12,499 nucleotides of DNA from the NCBI GenBank assembly GCA_903825695.1, contig CAIKBP010000085.1, positions 1 through 12,499 on the forward strand, read 5' to 3'. The notes beneath the pieces are model-generated. The model had not been told where the DNA came from and did no database searches. It was given only the letters and a program-made list of their open reading frames with translations. The position numbers and the translations under genes are program-made. This document shows positions 1 to 6,250 of this stretch, in pieces (within the stretch, counting starts at the first letter, position 1; each line of letters opens with the position of its first letter). The stretch is from an uncultured Verrucomicrobiota bacterium (GTDB lineage: Bacteria > Verrucomicrobiota > Verrucomicrobiia > Palsa-1439).

Positions 1-908
1 AGTTCTCGGCTGTTTACGAAGGCACTTGTTTTCTGCAGACTTACCAGCAGTTTCGAGAAGTGCAAATAGCTTCTAAGCCCCGCGCAAAGGCGCAGAGAAA
101 AGCGCCCGAGGTGATTGAATCCATCGAATGTCGCGATGTCAGTTTCACCTATCCCGGCTCGTCAACGAATGCCCTGCAGGACATCAATTTGGTTTTCAAG
201 AAAGGTCAAAGCACATTGCTGGTCGGCAGAAACGGGGCAGGGAAAACCACGTTGGCGCGCCTGCTGGTTGGATTGTACAGCCCCACGCGTGGGCAGATAC
301 TGGTTAATGGTTATGATATGCGAGAGTACGATCTCGATCTTTTGAGAAAGAAGATGAGTATTATTTTTCAGGATTTTGTGCGTTACGCCCTGACGGCTGA
401 GGAAAACATCGGCCTGGGTTCTGTCGAACAGATAGGCGACCGTCAAAGAATCGTGAACGCAGCGAAAGCGGCGCGATTGGATGACATTATCGCAAACTTG
501 CCCAAAGGTTACAGCACGATGCTCGGCAGAGAATTCCGTGACGGGCGGGATTTGTCATTGGGAGAATGGCAGCGCGTGTGTTTGGCAAGATTTTTTATGA
601 GAAACGCCTCGGTGATGGTGTATGACGAACCTTCTGCAAGTCTGGATATTGAAACAGAATCGGAACTGCTGCGGGAGATCGGCTTGTTGGGCAGGACCGG
701 AATCTGCATCCTCATTTCACATCGGATGTTGAGGGCAGACATAGCGGATCGGATTGTCGTGATCGAAAAAGGCAGGATTGTTGAGCATGGCACCCACGAT
801 GCGCTTGTGTCTCTGGGGGGGCTGTATGCGCATTTGTGGAAAACCTATCACCTTCTTGGCGACAGCGGGGAATTGAATGATGACTATGATGCAACAGAAC
901 ACCTGTAA
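1..908 (+). CDS. ABC exporter, C-terminal part with ATPase domain (5' end off the window)
   Basis: This is the ATP-hydrolysing end of an ABC exporter. The frame is open from base 3 with no stop, so the GTG at 60 is not the start; the upstream residues (FSAVYEGTCFLQTYQQFREV) resemble the linker after the membrane domain of fused exporters. Numbering from the GTG at 60: Walker A GRNGAGKTT at 56-64, Q-loop Gln104, signature LSLGE at 165-169, Walker B VMVYDE at 185-190, D-loop SLD at 194-196, switch His221. All catalytic positions are present. The signature has Leu where the third residue of LSGGQ is usually Gly, which is known in some ABC subfamilies. The protein would act at the inner membrane as a dimer. 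Its substrate cannot be judged because the membrane domain is outside the window. It ends TAA at 906-908 and converges with the minus-strand HEAT gene. Confidence 0.93.
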   Translation, partial: FSAVYEGTCFLQTYQQFREVQIASKPRAKAQRKAPEVIESIECRDVSFTYPGSSTNALQDINLVFKKGQSTLLVGRNGAGKTTLARLLVGLYSPTRGQILVNGYDMREYDLDLLRKKMSIIFQDFVRYALTAEENIGLGSVEQIGDRQRIVNAAKAARLDDIIANLPKGYSTMLGREFRDGRDLSLGEWQRVCLARFFMRNASVMVYDEPSASLDIETESELLREIGLLGRTGICILISHRMLRADIADRIVVIEKGRIVEHGTHDALVSLGGLYAHLWKTYHLLGDSGELNDDYDATEHL

Positions 909-1067
909 CCGCTCGGCAACCCCGGGTGGCGGTCTTTGGGTGGCGCTGTAATCTCGGCGGGAATGTGAGGAATGCGTGATGTGCTTCATGGCGAGCAGTG
1001 TCACAGGAAAAGGCTCAGTGCGGAAGATGGCCCGATTCGCAGTCCGGCTTATTTGCTAATCCCCATC

Positions 1068-1685
1068 TTACTTCCCCGTGACAGCCTCTTTCTGGTTTTG
1101 CAGCTTGGAGATTGCCTCTTGGGCAGCCCTGGTAACCAATGGGATTGGGTCTTTCAGCAGTAGTTTTAAGGAGAAGATCACGCTCTTATCTCCCATATTC
1201 CCAAGGGTAAAAGCAGCGAAAAGGCGCACCACCGAGACCCGATCAGACAAAAGACCCACGACGTGGGGGAGCAACACCGACCGGGCCGGATCAGAACGCG
1301 CGTATCCCGCAATTACCGCACCTGCCTTACGCACGGTATAATACGGACTATGCATGCAGTTAATCACTACCACGGCTTCATCTGCAGTCGGGCCTTCGTA
1401 TCGTCGTGCTTCGACGGCTCTGTAGATCTTCATAATTTTGGCCATCTCAGTTTTGGATTCGGGCATCTTTGCATACGCATCATCGTCTCTCTCATCTGCG
1501 TCCGGGACACCGCCCATCGACATCCATTCTGTGCCAAACGACCAAACGGACCATTGCGCGTGCATGTCGGGCGACGCTGCTTGGGGTGACGTCAAGGGCG
1601 CGGCCCGCCGGTGGTGAAGAACCAAGAACGCTGTCGCAATGACAACGGGAGAAACTAAAATTCCGAGCCAGACGGTTTTCTTCAT
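1068..1685 (-). CDS. membrane-anchored HEAT-repeat protein, function unknown
   Basis: A 205-residue protein. The start chosen is the ATG at 1685-1683, because it gives MKK followed by a hydrophobic segment (about residues 5-24) ending in HHRR: a signal anchor or uncleaved signal. A purine-rich GGAAAGGGA lies about 11 bases upstream. The frame is open further upstream to 1826 but that stretch looks non-coding. Residues 28-85 are low in hydrophobics, with an acidic patch (DADERDDD, 62-69). Residues 102-197 form about three helical HEAT/ARM-like units, for example SPYYTVRKAGAVIAGYA, DRVSVVRLFAAFTLGNMG and DPIPLVTRAAQEAISKL. HEAT repeats usually bind protein partners, so a scaffold role is likely but the partner is unknown. 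The gene stands alone, divergent from rplM and convergent with the ABC gene. Confidence 0.75.
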   Translation of the reverse strand: MKKTVWLGILVSPVVIATAFLVLHHRRAAPLTSPQAASPDMHAQWSVWSFGTEWMSMGGVPDADERDDDAYAKMPESKTEMAKIMKIYRAVEARRYEGPTADEAVVVINCMHSPYYTVRKAGAVIAGYARSDPARSVLLPHVVGLLSDRVSVVRLFAAFTLGNMGDKSVIFSLKLLLKDPIPLVTRAAQEAISKLQNQKEAVTGK

Positions 1686-1712
1686 CGCACACCAAATCCC
1701 TTTCCGTCCCAG

Positions 1713-1741
1713 AGAATGCTCTGAAAGGGCCGCTGAGTCAA
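1713..1741 (-). promoter_or_regulatory. possible promoter of the HEAT-repeat gene
   Basis: On the minus strand TTGACT lies at 1741-1736. After a 17-base spacer the -10 position is CATTCT at 1718-1713, a poor match (3 of 6). Transcription would begin near 1706, about 20 bases before the ATG at 1685. The -35 is good and the spacing ideal, but the weak -10 leaves this tentative. Confidence 0.3.
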
Positions 1742-1845
1742 GCAGCCGGCAACCTTGGTGTGTGCAGAAATGCAGCAGGATGCCGAGAGCAAACTCTGTG
1801 TGGGGTGGGCCCCCACCGTGAGGCACTACGAAGATTGTGGCGGCA

Positions 1846-1897
1846 CGGCGGGGCGTGAGCCCCCGTTGGGGGCAACACCCCTCTCACGGGGCCGCCG
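1846..1897. other. GC-rich imperfect hairpin between divergent genes
   Basis: Nested inverted repeats. The inner stem GCCCCC (1859-1864) and GGGGGC (1868-1873) is perfect with a GTT loop. Alternatively, GTGAG (1855-1859) pairs CTCAC (1883-1887) and CGGCGG (1846-1851) pairs CCGCCG (1892-1897). There is no T-run on either side, so it does not look like a normal terminator. It lies upstream of the rplM promoter and so is not part of an L13 leader if transcription starts there. It could be an isolated structural repeat or an upstream regulatory element. Confidence 0.45.
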
Positions 1898-1947
1898 CGC
1901 CTTACCATGTGTGCCGCATTGGCGGGTTTCTCTGCAGTTTTTCACTG

Positions 1948-1976
1948 TTGACTTTGGTGGGGGCGTCCACTATTTT
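1948..1976 (+). promoter_or_regulatory. sigma70-type promoter of rplM-rpsI
   Basis: TTGACT at 1948-1953 matches the -35 consensus in 5 of 6 positions. An exact 17-base spacer (1954-1970) follows, then TATTTT at 1971-1976 (4 of 6 against TATAAT). The predicted start near 1983 gives a leader of about 28 bases before the rplM ATG at 2011. Position, spacing and orientation all fit the strong promoter expected for a ribosomal operon. Confidence 0.7.
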
Positions 1977-2010
1977 ACGCCTCCCCGACGAATGGGAAGC
2001 AGAGTGATTC

Positions 2011-2439
2011 ATGAGCACGTTTTTCGCAAAAAAGGAAGAGCAGAAGCCGCGCTGGTTCGTGATTGACGCGGACGGCAAGGTCTTGGGCAAGGTGGCTGTC
2101 AAGGCCGCCAAGGTCTTGCGCGGCAAAGAAAAAGCCATGTTCACACCGCACGTTGACACGGGCGATTTTGTGGTGGTAGTCAACGCCGAGAAAGTGGTGC
2201 TGACGGGCAAGAAGGAAGAACAGAAACAATACATGAGCCACTCGCAGTACCCTGGCAACGAAAAGATTATTCTAGCCAAGAATCTGCGGGTGCGCCATCC
2301 AGAGAAGCTGATCGAGCACGCGGTCAGGGGTATGATCCCGCACAACCGCCTCGGTCGTCAAATCATCACGAAACTGAAGGTGTACAAAGGTGCGAGTCAT
2401 CCGCACGCGGCACAGAAACCTGAGCCGTTGGCGGTGTGA
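2011..2439 (+). CDS. rplM: 50S ribosomal protein L13
   Basis: Large-subunit ribosomal protein of 142 residues, the usual bacterial length. Recognisable family segments run in order: RWFVIDADGKVLGKVA (14-29), LRGKEKAMFTPHVDTGDFVV (36-55), the NAEKVVLTGKK segment (about 58-68), YPGNEK, HPEKLIEHAVRGMIPHNRLG, and the conserved tail near LKVYKGASHPHAAQKP. L13 binds 23S rRNA early in 50S assembly. The ATG at 2011 is preceded by GGGAAG about 13 bases upstream, a weak and rather distant ribosome site. It is the first gene of the usual rplM-rpsI pair, with 26 bases to rpsI, and is probably transcribed from the promoter at 1948-1976. The N-terminus has a short lysine-rich extension (AKKEEQK) before the conserved core. 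Confidence 0.97.
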   Translation: MSTFFAKKEEQKPRWFVIDADGKVLGKVAVKAAKVLRGKEKAMFTPHVDTGDFVVVVNAEKVVLTGKKEEQKQYMSHSQYPGNEKIILAKNLRVRHPEKLIEHAVRGMIPHNRLGRQIITKLKVYKGASHPHAAQKPEPLAV

Positions 2440-2465
2440 CCCGGACGATTTCATAAGAATAGCAA

Positions 2466-2861
2466 ATGCAAACCACGACAAATTATACGGCAATCGGACG
2501 CCGCAAAACTAGTGTCGCGCGTGTTCGTCTCGCTGACGGCAGCGGCAAGTTCACGGTCAACAGCCGCCCGCTTGACGAGTACCTGACGATACCTAATTTG
2601 CGGATGCACGCCATGGAACCACTGTCGGTTGCGGCCGGCGCGGCCAAGTACGACGTCACCGTTTTGGTCGCAGGCGGCGGGCCGACGGGACAGGCGGGCG
2701 CAATCCGACTTGGCATCGCGCGCGCCCTGCTGAAGGCGTCGCCCGAAATCAAAACCGCGTTGCGTGAAAAGGGACTGCTTACCCGCGATCCGCGCTCACG
2801 GGAAAGAAAGAAGTATGGTCAACCCGGGGCGCGTCGGCGCTTCCAGTTCTCGAAACGCTGA
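2466..2861 (+). CDS. rpsI: 30S ribosomal protein S9
   Basis: Small-subunit ribosomal protein of 131 residues. It has the S9 N-terminal motif AIGRRKTSVARVRL (9-22), the central GGGPTGQAGAIRLGIARAL (70-88), and the basic C-terminal tail ending in FSKR. The terminal Arg of that tail reaches toward the P-site tRNA in known ribosomes. The ATG at 2466 gives the normal family start; no Shine-Dalgarno sequence is visible just upstream (CATAAGAATAGCAA), so initiation may rely on coupling to rplM or on mRNA features other than an anti-SD pairing. It is the last gene of the ribosomal operon, followed within about 20 bases by a strong terminator. Confidence 0.97.
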   Translation: MQTTTNYTAIGRRKTSVARVRLADGSGKFTVNSRPLDEYLTIPNLRMHAMEPLSVAAGAAKYDVTVLVAGGGPTGQAGAIRLGIARALLKASPEIKTALREKGLLTRDPRSRERKKYGQPGARRRFQFSKR

Positions 2862-2882
2862 CCCCAGTGTGATTCTCCACTT

Positions 2883-2927
2883 GCAACGCCAAGCCCCGAG
2901 TTTGATAATTCGGGGCTGGTTGCTTTT
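2883..2927 (+). terminator. rho-independent terminator after rpsI
   Basis: A perfect 8-bp stem pairs AGCCCCGA (2892-2899) with TCGGGGCT (2910-2917). It is extended below by GCAAC (2883-2887) pairing GTTGC (2919-2923) across a small internal bulge, and is followed by CTTTT and a T/G-rich stretch. It separates the ribosomal operon from argC, so argC probably needs its own promoter or read-through. Confidence 0.87.
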
Positions 2928-2995
2928 GGGGTTGTTTTGTGTGGCCGCGAAAGCTTGCTCGGGAGTATTCGGGTCATCGGGTGAACGAAGCGGCC

Positions 2996-3004
2996 TGCTA
3001 TAGA
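2996..3004 (+). promoter_or_regulatory. possible extended -10 element upstream of argC
   Basis: TGCTATAGA at 2996-3004 fits an extended -10 pattern (TGnTATAnn). No good -35 is found 16-18 bases upstream. A start near 3011 would leave about 60 bases of leader before argC. The terminator upstream makes a promoter somewhere in 2928-3071 likely, but this exact site is a guess. I saw no convincing ArgR-type box in the same gap. Confidence 0.25.
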
Positions 3005-3071
3005 TGGAAGACGCCGGCTCGTCCACCCCGAAAGCCATCGAGGCATAGAGTCGGCATATAACAACATAGCC

Positions 3072-4100
3072 ATGAAAAAGATAAAGATAGCCATTGTCGG
3101 CGCGAGCGGATACTCAGGCGAGGAACTCGTCCGCCTGTTGTTGCGCCATCCGCAGGTCGCCATTGTGTGTTTCACGTCGCGCCAGTACGCCGGCAAGGCG
3201 GTGGCCGATGTGTTTCCAAAGTTCCGCGGTTTGATTGATGCGGCATTTGTAGAGCCTAACGTCGAAACGGTGCTACAGTCGGCGGCCGACGCTGTGTTTC
3301 TGGCGTTGCCGCACGGCGTGGCAGCACAGTATGCGCCGGCGCTGCTGGCAAAAGGTTTGAAGGTATTTGATCTGTCGGCGGATTTCCGCCTGAAATCGGC
3401 GGCGACGTACAAGGAGTTTTACGGACAGGATCATCCTGCGCGCGAATTGCTCAAGCGCGCGGTGTACGCCCTGCCCGAAATCCATCGCGAGGAAATCCGC
3501 AAGGCCAGCTTGCTGGCGTGCCCCGGCTGTTACCCCACGAGTGTTATTCTTGGGTGCGCGCCTGCGCTGAAACGCAAGCTGGGGAAGCCGCACGGCATTG
3601 TTGTTACCAGCCTCAGCGGCGTCACTGGTGCCGGCCGCAAGGCATCGGAAGAATACATGTTTCCGGAATGCAACGAGTCTGCCCGCGCCTACGGCATCCC
3701 GAAACACCGCCATCTAAGCGAGATGGAGCAGGAGCTTACGTTGTTGGCTGGCACAGATCTGAAAATCAGTTTTGCGCCGCACCTGATTCCAATGAACCGC
3801 GGCATCCTCAGCACGATATACCTCGATTTGGCCAAGCCCGGCAGCAGCGGGGCCGACGCGCTGGCCGTATATCGCGAGTTCTACAGGGGCGAACCTTTTA
3901 TCCGTGTAACCGAATCATTGCCCGACACCAAGAACGTCGAGATGACAAACTTCTGCGACGTCTCGGTGTGCGTGGATTCGCGCACGGGAAAACTTATAGT
4001 CGTTACCGCCGAGGACAACCTGACGAAGGGCGCGGCCGGGCAGGCCGTACAATGTCTGAACCTCGTGTTCGGCTACGACGAAACCATGGGATTGCTCTAA
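3072..4100 (+). CDS. argC: N-acetyl-gamma-glutamyl-phosphate reductase
   Basis: Third step of arginine synthesis: NADPH-dependent reduction of acetylglutamyl phosphate to the semialdehyde, in the cytoplasm. At 342 residues it has the usual family length. The N-terminal Rossmann motif is IVGASGYSGEELVRLL (8-23). LSADFRLK (101-108) is the conserved sugar-phosphate loop region. The catalytic cysteine is Cys153 in CPGCYPTS. SLSGVTGAGRK (180-190) and KHRHLSEMEQ (211-220) carry further active-site residues, including the likely catalytic His in HRH. FAPHLIPMNRGI (234-245) and EDNLTKGAAGQAVQ (314-327) are also typical. The ATG at 3072 is well supported by the Rossmann start, though no Shine-Dalgarno is visible. 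It is the first gene of the arg run, with only two bases to argJ. Confidence 0.97.
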   Translation: MKKIKIAIVGASGYSGEELVRLLLRHPQVAIVCFTSRQYAGKAVADVFPKFRGLIDAAFVEPNVETVLQSAADAVFLALPHGVAAQYAPALLAKGLKVFDLSADFRLKSAATYKEFYGQDHPARELLKRAVYALPEIHREEIRKASLLACPGCYPTSVILGCAPALKRKLGKPHGIVVTSLSGVTGAGRKASEEYMFPECNESARAYGIPKHRHLSEMEQELTLLAGTDLKISFAPHLIPMNRGILSTIYLDLAKPGSSGADALAVYREFYRGEPFIRVTESLPDTKNVEMTNFCDVSVCVDSRTGKLIVVTAEDNLTKGAAGQAVQCLNLVFGYDETMGLL

Positions 4101-4102
4101 CG

Positions 4103-5311
4103 ATGAAAACGTCATTCACGGTCGTTAAGGGTTCGGTCACGATGGCGCGCGGGTTCCGCGCAGCGGGCATGGCTGCGGGCATCAAATCGAGCGGAAGGAA
4201 AGACCTTGCGTTGATCGTGTCGGACGCGCCTGCGACGGTGGCAGCGACGTTCACTACAAATCAGGTGAAATCTGCGCCAGTCCGGTTAGATATGCAATAC
4301 ATGGTGGCGAGCGGAGGCGTGGCGCGCGCGATTGTCGCCAACAGCGGCAACGCCAACGCCTGCACGGGCAAGATCGGCCGCATTCACGCCCGCGCGATGG
4401 CGGTTGCGGTGGCACGCCGCATCAAGTGTCCTGAAGAACAAGTATTGGTGTGCTCTACGGGACGGATTGGCGTGAACCTGCCGATAGTGAAGATCGAGGC
4501 GGGCATCAAGAAACTTCTCAAAACAGTCTCGCGCGGTGGCGCGCATGAAGCTGCACAGGCGATCATGACTTCCGACACCCGGCCGAAAGAGGTGGCGGTA
4601 CGGTTCAAACTTGGCAGTCGCGCCGTTCATATTGGCGGGATTGCCAAGGGCTCGGGAATGATTCATCCGAAGATGGCGACGATGCTGGCGTTTCTGACAA
4701 CGGACGCTGTGATAACACGCGCGCACCTGCAGCGCGCATTGAGCGCGGCGGTAAAACAGTCGTTCAACCGCATCAGCGTTGACGGCGACACCAGCACGAA
4801 CGACACCGTGCTGCTACTAGCCAATGGCGCAGCGGGCGGCAAGCCGCTAGGCGGCCAAGCACTCGCGCGATTCCAAGTGGCATTGAATTTCGTTTGCCTC
4901 GAGCTGGCAAAAAAGATGGTGCTCGACGGCGAAGGCGTGACGAAGTTTGTGACCGTGACCGTTCACGGCGCGATGAACGAACGCGACGCGGAGGCGGCGG
5001 CGCGCTCGGTGGTGAACTCTGTGTTGGTGAAAACGAGCTGGTGCGGCGGTGACCCGAACTGGGGCCGGATCATGGATGCCATCGGATACTCGCGCGCCAA
5101 GGTGCGCGAGGACCTGGTGGATATTGCATACAATGGCGTGTTCGCGGCGCGTCGCGGCGTTGCAACGAAGGTTTCGTTGCAGAAGCTGCGCAGGAGCGTA
5201 AAGCAGCCGACATTCACGTTGGACATCCATCTGCACCTTGGTCACGGGCGCTGCACCATGTACTCGTGCGATTTGACGGAGAAATACGTGGAGCTGAACA
5301 AAGGCGAATAA
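4103..5311 (+). CDS. argJ: glutamate N-acetyltransferase (ornithine acetyltransferase)
   Basis: Transfers acetyl from N-acetylornithine to glutamate, recycling the acetyl group; some ArgJ enzymes also use acetyl-CoA. The 402-residue protein self-cleaves: the KGSGMIHPKMATML region (183-195) places the nucleophile at Thr193, with cleavage after Ala192. CSTGRIG (117-123) supplies the oxyanion-hole Thr-Gly (119-120). NSGNANACTG (80-89), SVDGDTSTNDT (225-235) and WCGGDPNWGR (313-322) are family signatures. The ATG at 4103 is chosen because the ArgJ-like sequence begins there; the frame is open much further upstream but only across argC. It has two bases to argC, suggesting coupling. The C-terminus is odd: after Asn399 it ends KGE and stop, lacking the N-x-x-Y-x-T/S ending usual in the family, and the codon just after the stop is Thr. 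Confidence 0.96.
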   Translation: MKTSFTVVKGSVTMARGFRAAGMAAGIKSSGRKDLALIVSDAPATVAATFTTNQVKSAPVRLDMQYMVASGGVARAIVANSGNANACTGKIGRIHARAMAVAVARRIKCPEEQVLVCSTGRIGVNLPIVKIEAGIKKLLKTVSRGGAHEAAQAIMTSDTRPKEVAVRFKLGSRAVHIGGIAKGSGMIHPKMATMLAFLTTDAVITRAHLQRALSAAVKQSFNRISVDGDTSTNDTVLLLANGAAGGKPLGGQALARFQVALNFVCLELAKKMVLDGEGVTKFVTVTVHGAMNERDAEAAARSVVNSVLVKTSWCGGDPNWGRIMDAIGYSRAKVREDLVDIAYNGVFAARRGVATKVSLQKLRRSVKQPTFTLDIHLHLGHGRCTMYSCDLTEKYVELNKGE

Positions 5312-5389
5312 ACGATGTTGATAATGGAACGCGTAGACGCAGGGCTCCCAGAGCATCCGTGCTATCTGCGACCATGTGATTGAATTCCC

Positions 5390-6250
5390 ATGCAAGAGAT
5401 TATTCAAAAAGCCGAGGTCTTGTTGGAAGCGCTGCCGTACATCCAGCGCTTTCGCAGTTCCATTTTTGTAGTGAAATACGGCGGCAGTTTCATGGATTCG
5501 CCCGACCCGAAGGTGCGCGCGGGTATAGCGGCAGACGTTGTGTTTCTGGAGGCGGCAGGCATCAACCCAATCGTCGTCCATGGCGGCGGCAAGGCGATAA
5601 CCAAGGCGACGGAAGCCGCGGGTATCAAGGCGCAGTTCGTCCAAGGGTTGCGTGTCACCGATGAGAAGACGATGAAGGTCGTCGAGGATGTGCTCGCCAA
5701 CGTCGTCAATCGCGAGATTGTAGAGATGATACAGAAACTAGGCGGCAAGGCGCGCGGCTACAACGGCAAGGACGTGTTCCGTTGCCGCAAGATGTTGACC
5801 GATGGGGCAGACTTGGGCTACGTCGGCGAGATTATCGGCACGGAAACGGGGGCGATCAAGAAGTGCCTGCGCGCGTCAGTTACGCCGGTTGTTAGTCCAA
5901 TCGGCCTTGGCGAAGACGGTCACACATACAACATCAATGCCGACATAGCGGCGGCAAAACTGGCGATGGCCATAGGCGCGCGCCGTTTGGTGTTCATAAG
6001 CGATGTGCCCGGATTGTTGCGCGACCCAAAAGACGTAGCCACGTTGATATCAAGTCTGAATGTCGATCAAGTGTTGGAATTGAGGCAACAAGGTGTGATC
6101 GATAAAGGTATGATTCCGAAGGTGAACAGCGCCGTCGAGGCGGTGCGCGCCGGCGTGCGCCGTGTGCACTTCGTGGACGGACGTATTCCGCACGCTGTTT
6201 TGCTGGAGATTTTCACCGACAAAGGCATTGGCACCGAGGTGGTCAAGTGA
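5390..6250 (+). CDS. argB: acetylglutamate kinase, arginine-sensitive type
   Basis: Second step of arginine synthesis: ATP-dependent phosphorylation of N-acetylglutamate. It is 286 residues of the amino acid kinase fold. Motifs are KYGGS (29-33), VHGGGK (63-68), LRVTD (87-91), NINAD (181-185), SDVPGLL (204-210) and IDKGMIPK (237-244). The N-terminal segment IIQKAEVLLEALPYIQRF (4-21) is the extra helix found in hexameric, arginine-inhibited kinases. The tail HAVLLEIFTDKGIGT (268-282) matches the arginine-site region of that type, so feedback control here is likely, inferred from the family. The ATG at 5390 gives exactly this helix, but no Shine-Dalgarno is visible. The 78-base gap after argJ is the widest in the arg run. 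The stop overlaps the argD start by four bases (GTGA). Confidence 0.97.
   Translation: MQEIIQKAEVLLEALPYIQRFRSSIFVVKYGGSFMDSPDPKVRAGIAADVVFLEAAGINPIVVHGGGKAITKATEAAGIKAQFVQGLRVTDEKTMKVVEDVLANVVNREIVEMIQKLGGKARGYNGKDVFRCRKMLTDGADLGYVGEIIGTETGAIKKCLRASVTPVVSPIGLGEDGHTYNINADIAAAKLAMAIGARRLVFISDVPGLLRDPKDVATLISSLNVDQVLELRQQGVIDKGMIPKVNSAVEAVRAGVRRVHFVDGRIPHAVLLEIFTDKGIGTEVVK

Noticed and set aside
909..1067. Gap between the convergent ABC and HEAT genes, searched for a bidirectional terminator.
   Set aside because: Only short, scattered inverted matches were found, with no stem plus T-run on either strand.
1728..1747. Near-palindrome GGCCGCT/AGCAGCC overlapping the possible HEAT -35, considered as an operator.
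   Set aside because: One mismatch in a seven-base arm and a single copy; no regulator gene nearby supports it.
3057..3062. TATAAC close to the argC start, a near-consensus -10.
   Set aside because: No -35 at a suitable distance, and transcription would begin at or almost at the start codon; a leaderless argC is possible but unsupported.
3518..4102. Long in-frame extension upstream of argJ, giving a 597-residue reading frame.
   Set aside because: It lies wholly within argC in another frame and encodes no family sequence; the ArgJ-like sequence begins at the ATG at 4103.
5338..5370. Inverted repeat in the argJ-argB gap (CGCAG/CTGCG enclosing AGCA/TGCT).
   Set aside because: The stems are only four to five pairs with a large asymmetric internal loop and no T-run; this is within chance.
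4847..5644. A 265-residue minus-strand reading frame.
   Set aside because: It lies antisense to argJ and argB, is His/Arg/Ala-rich as expected of the reverse of GC-rich codons, and spans two unrelated genes.
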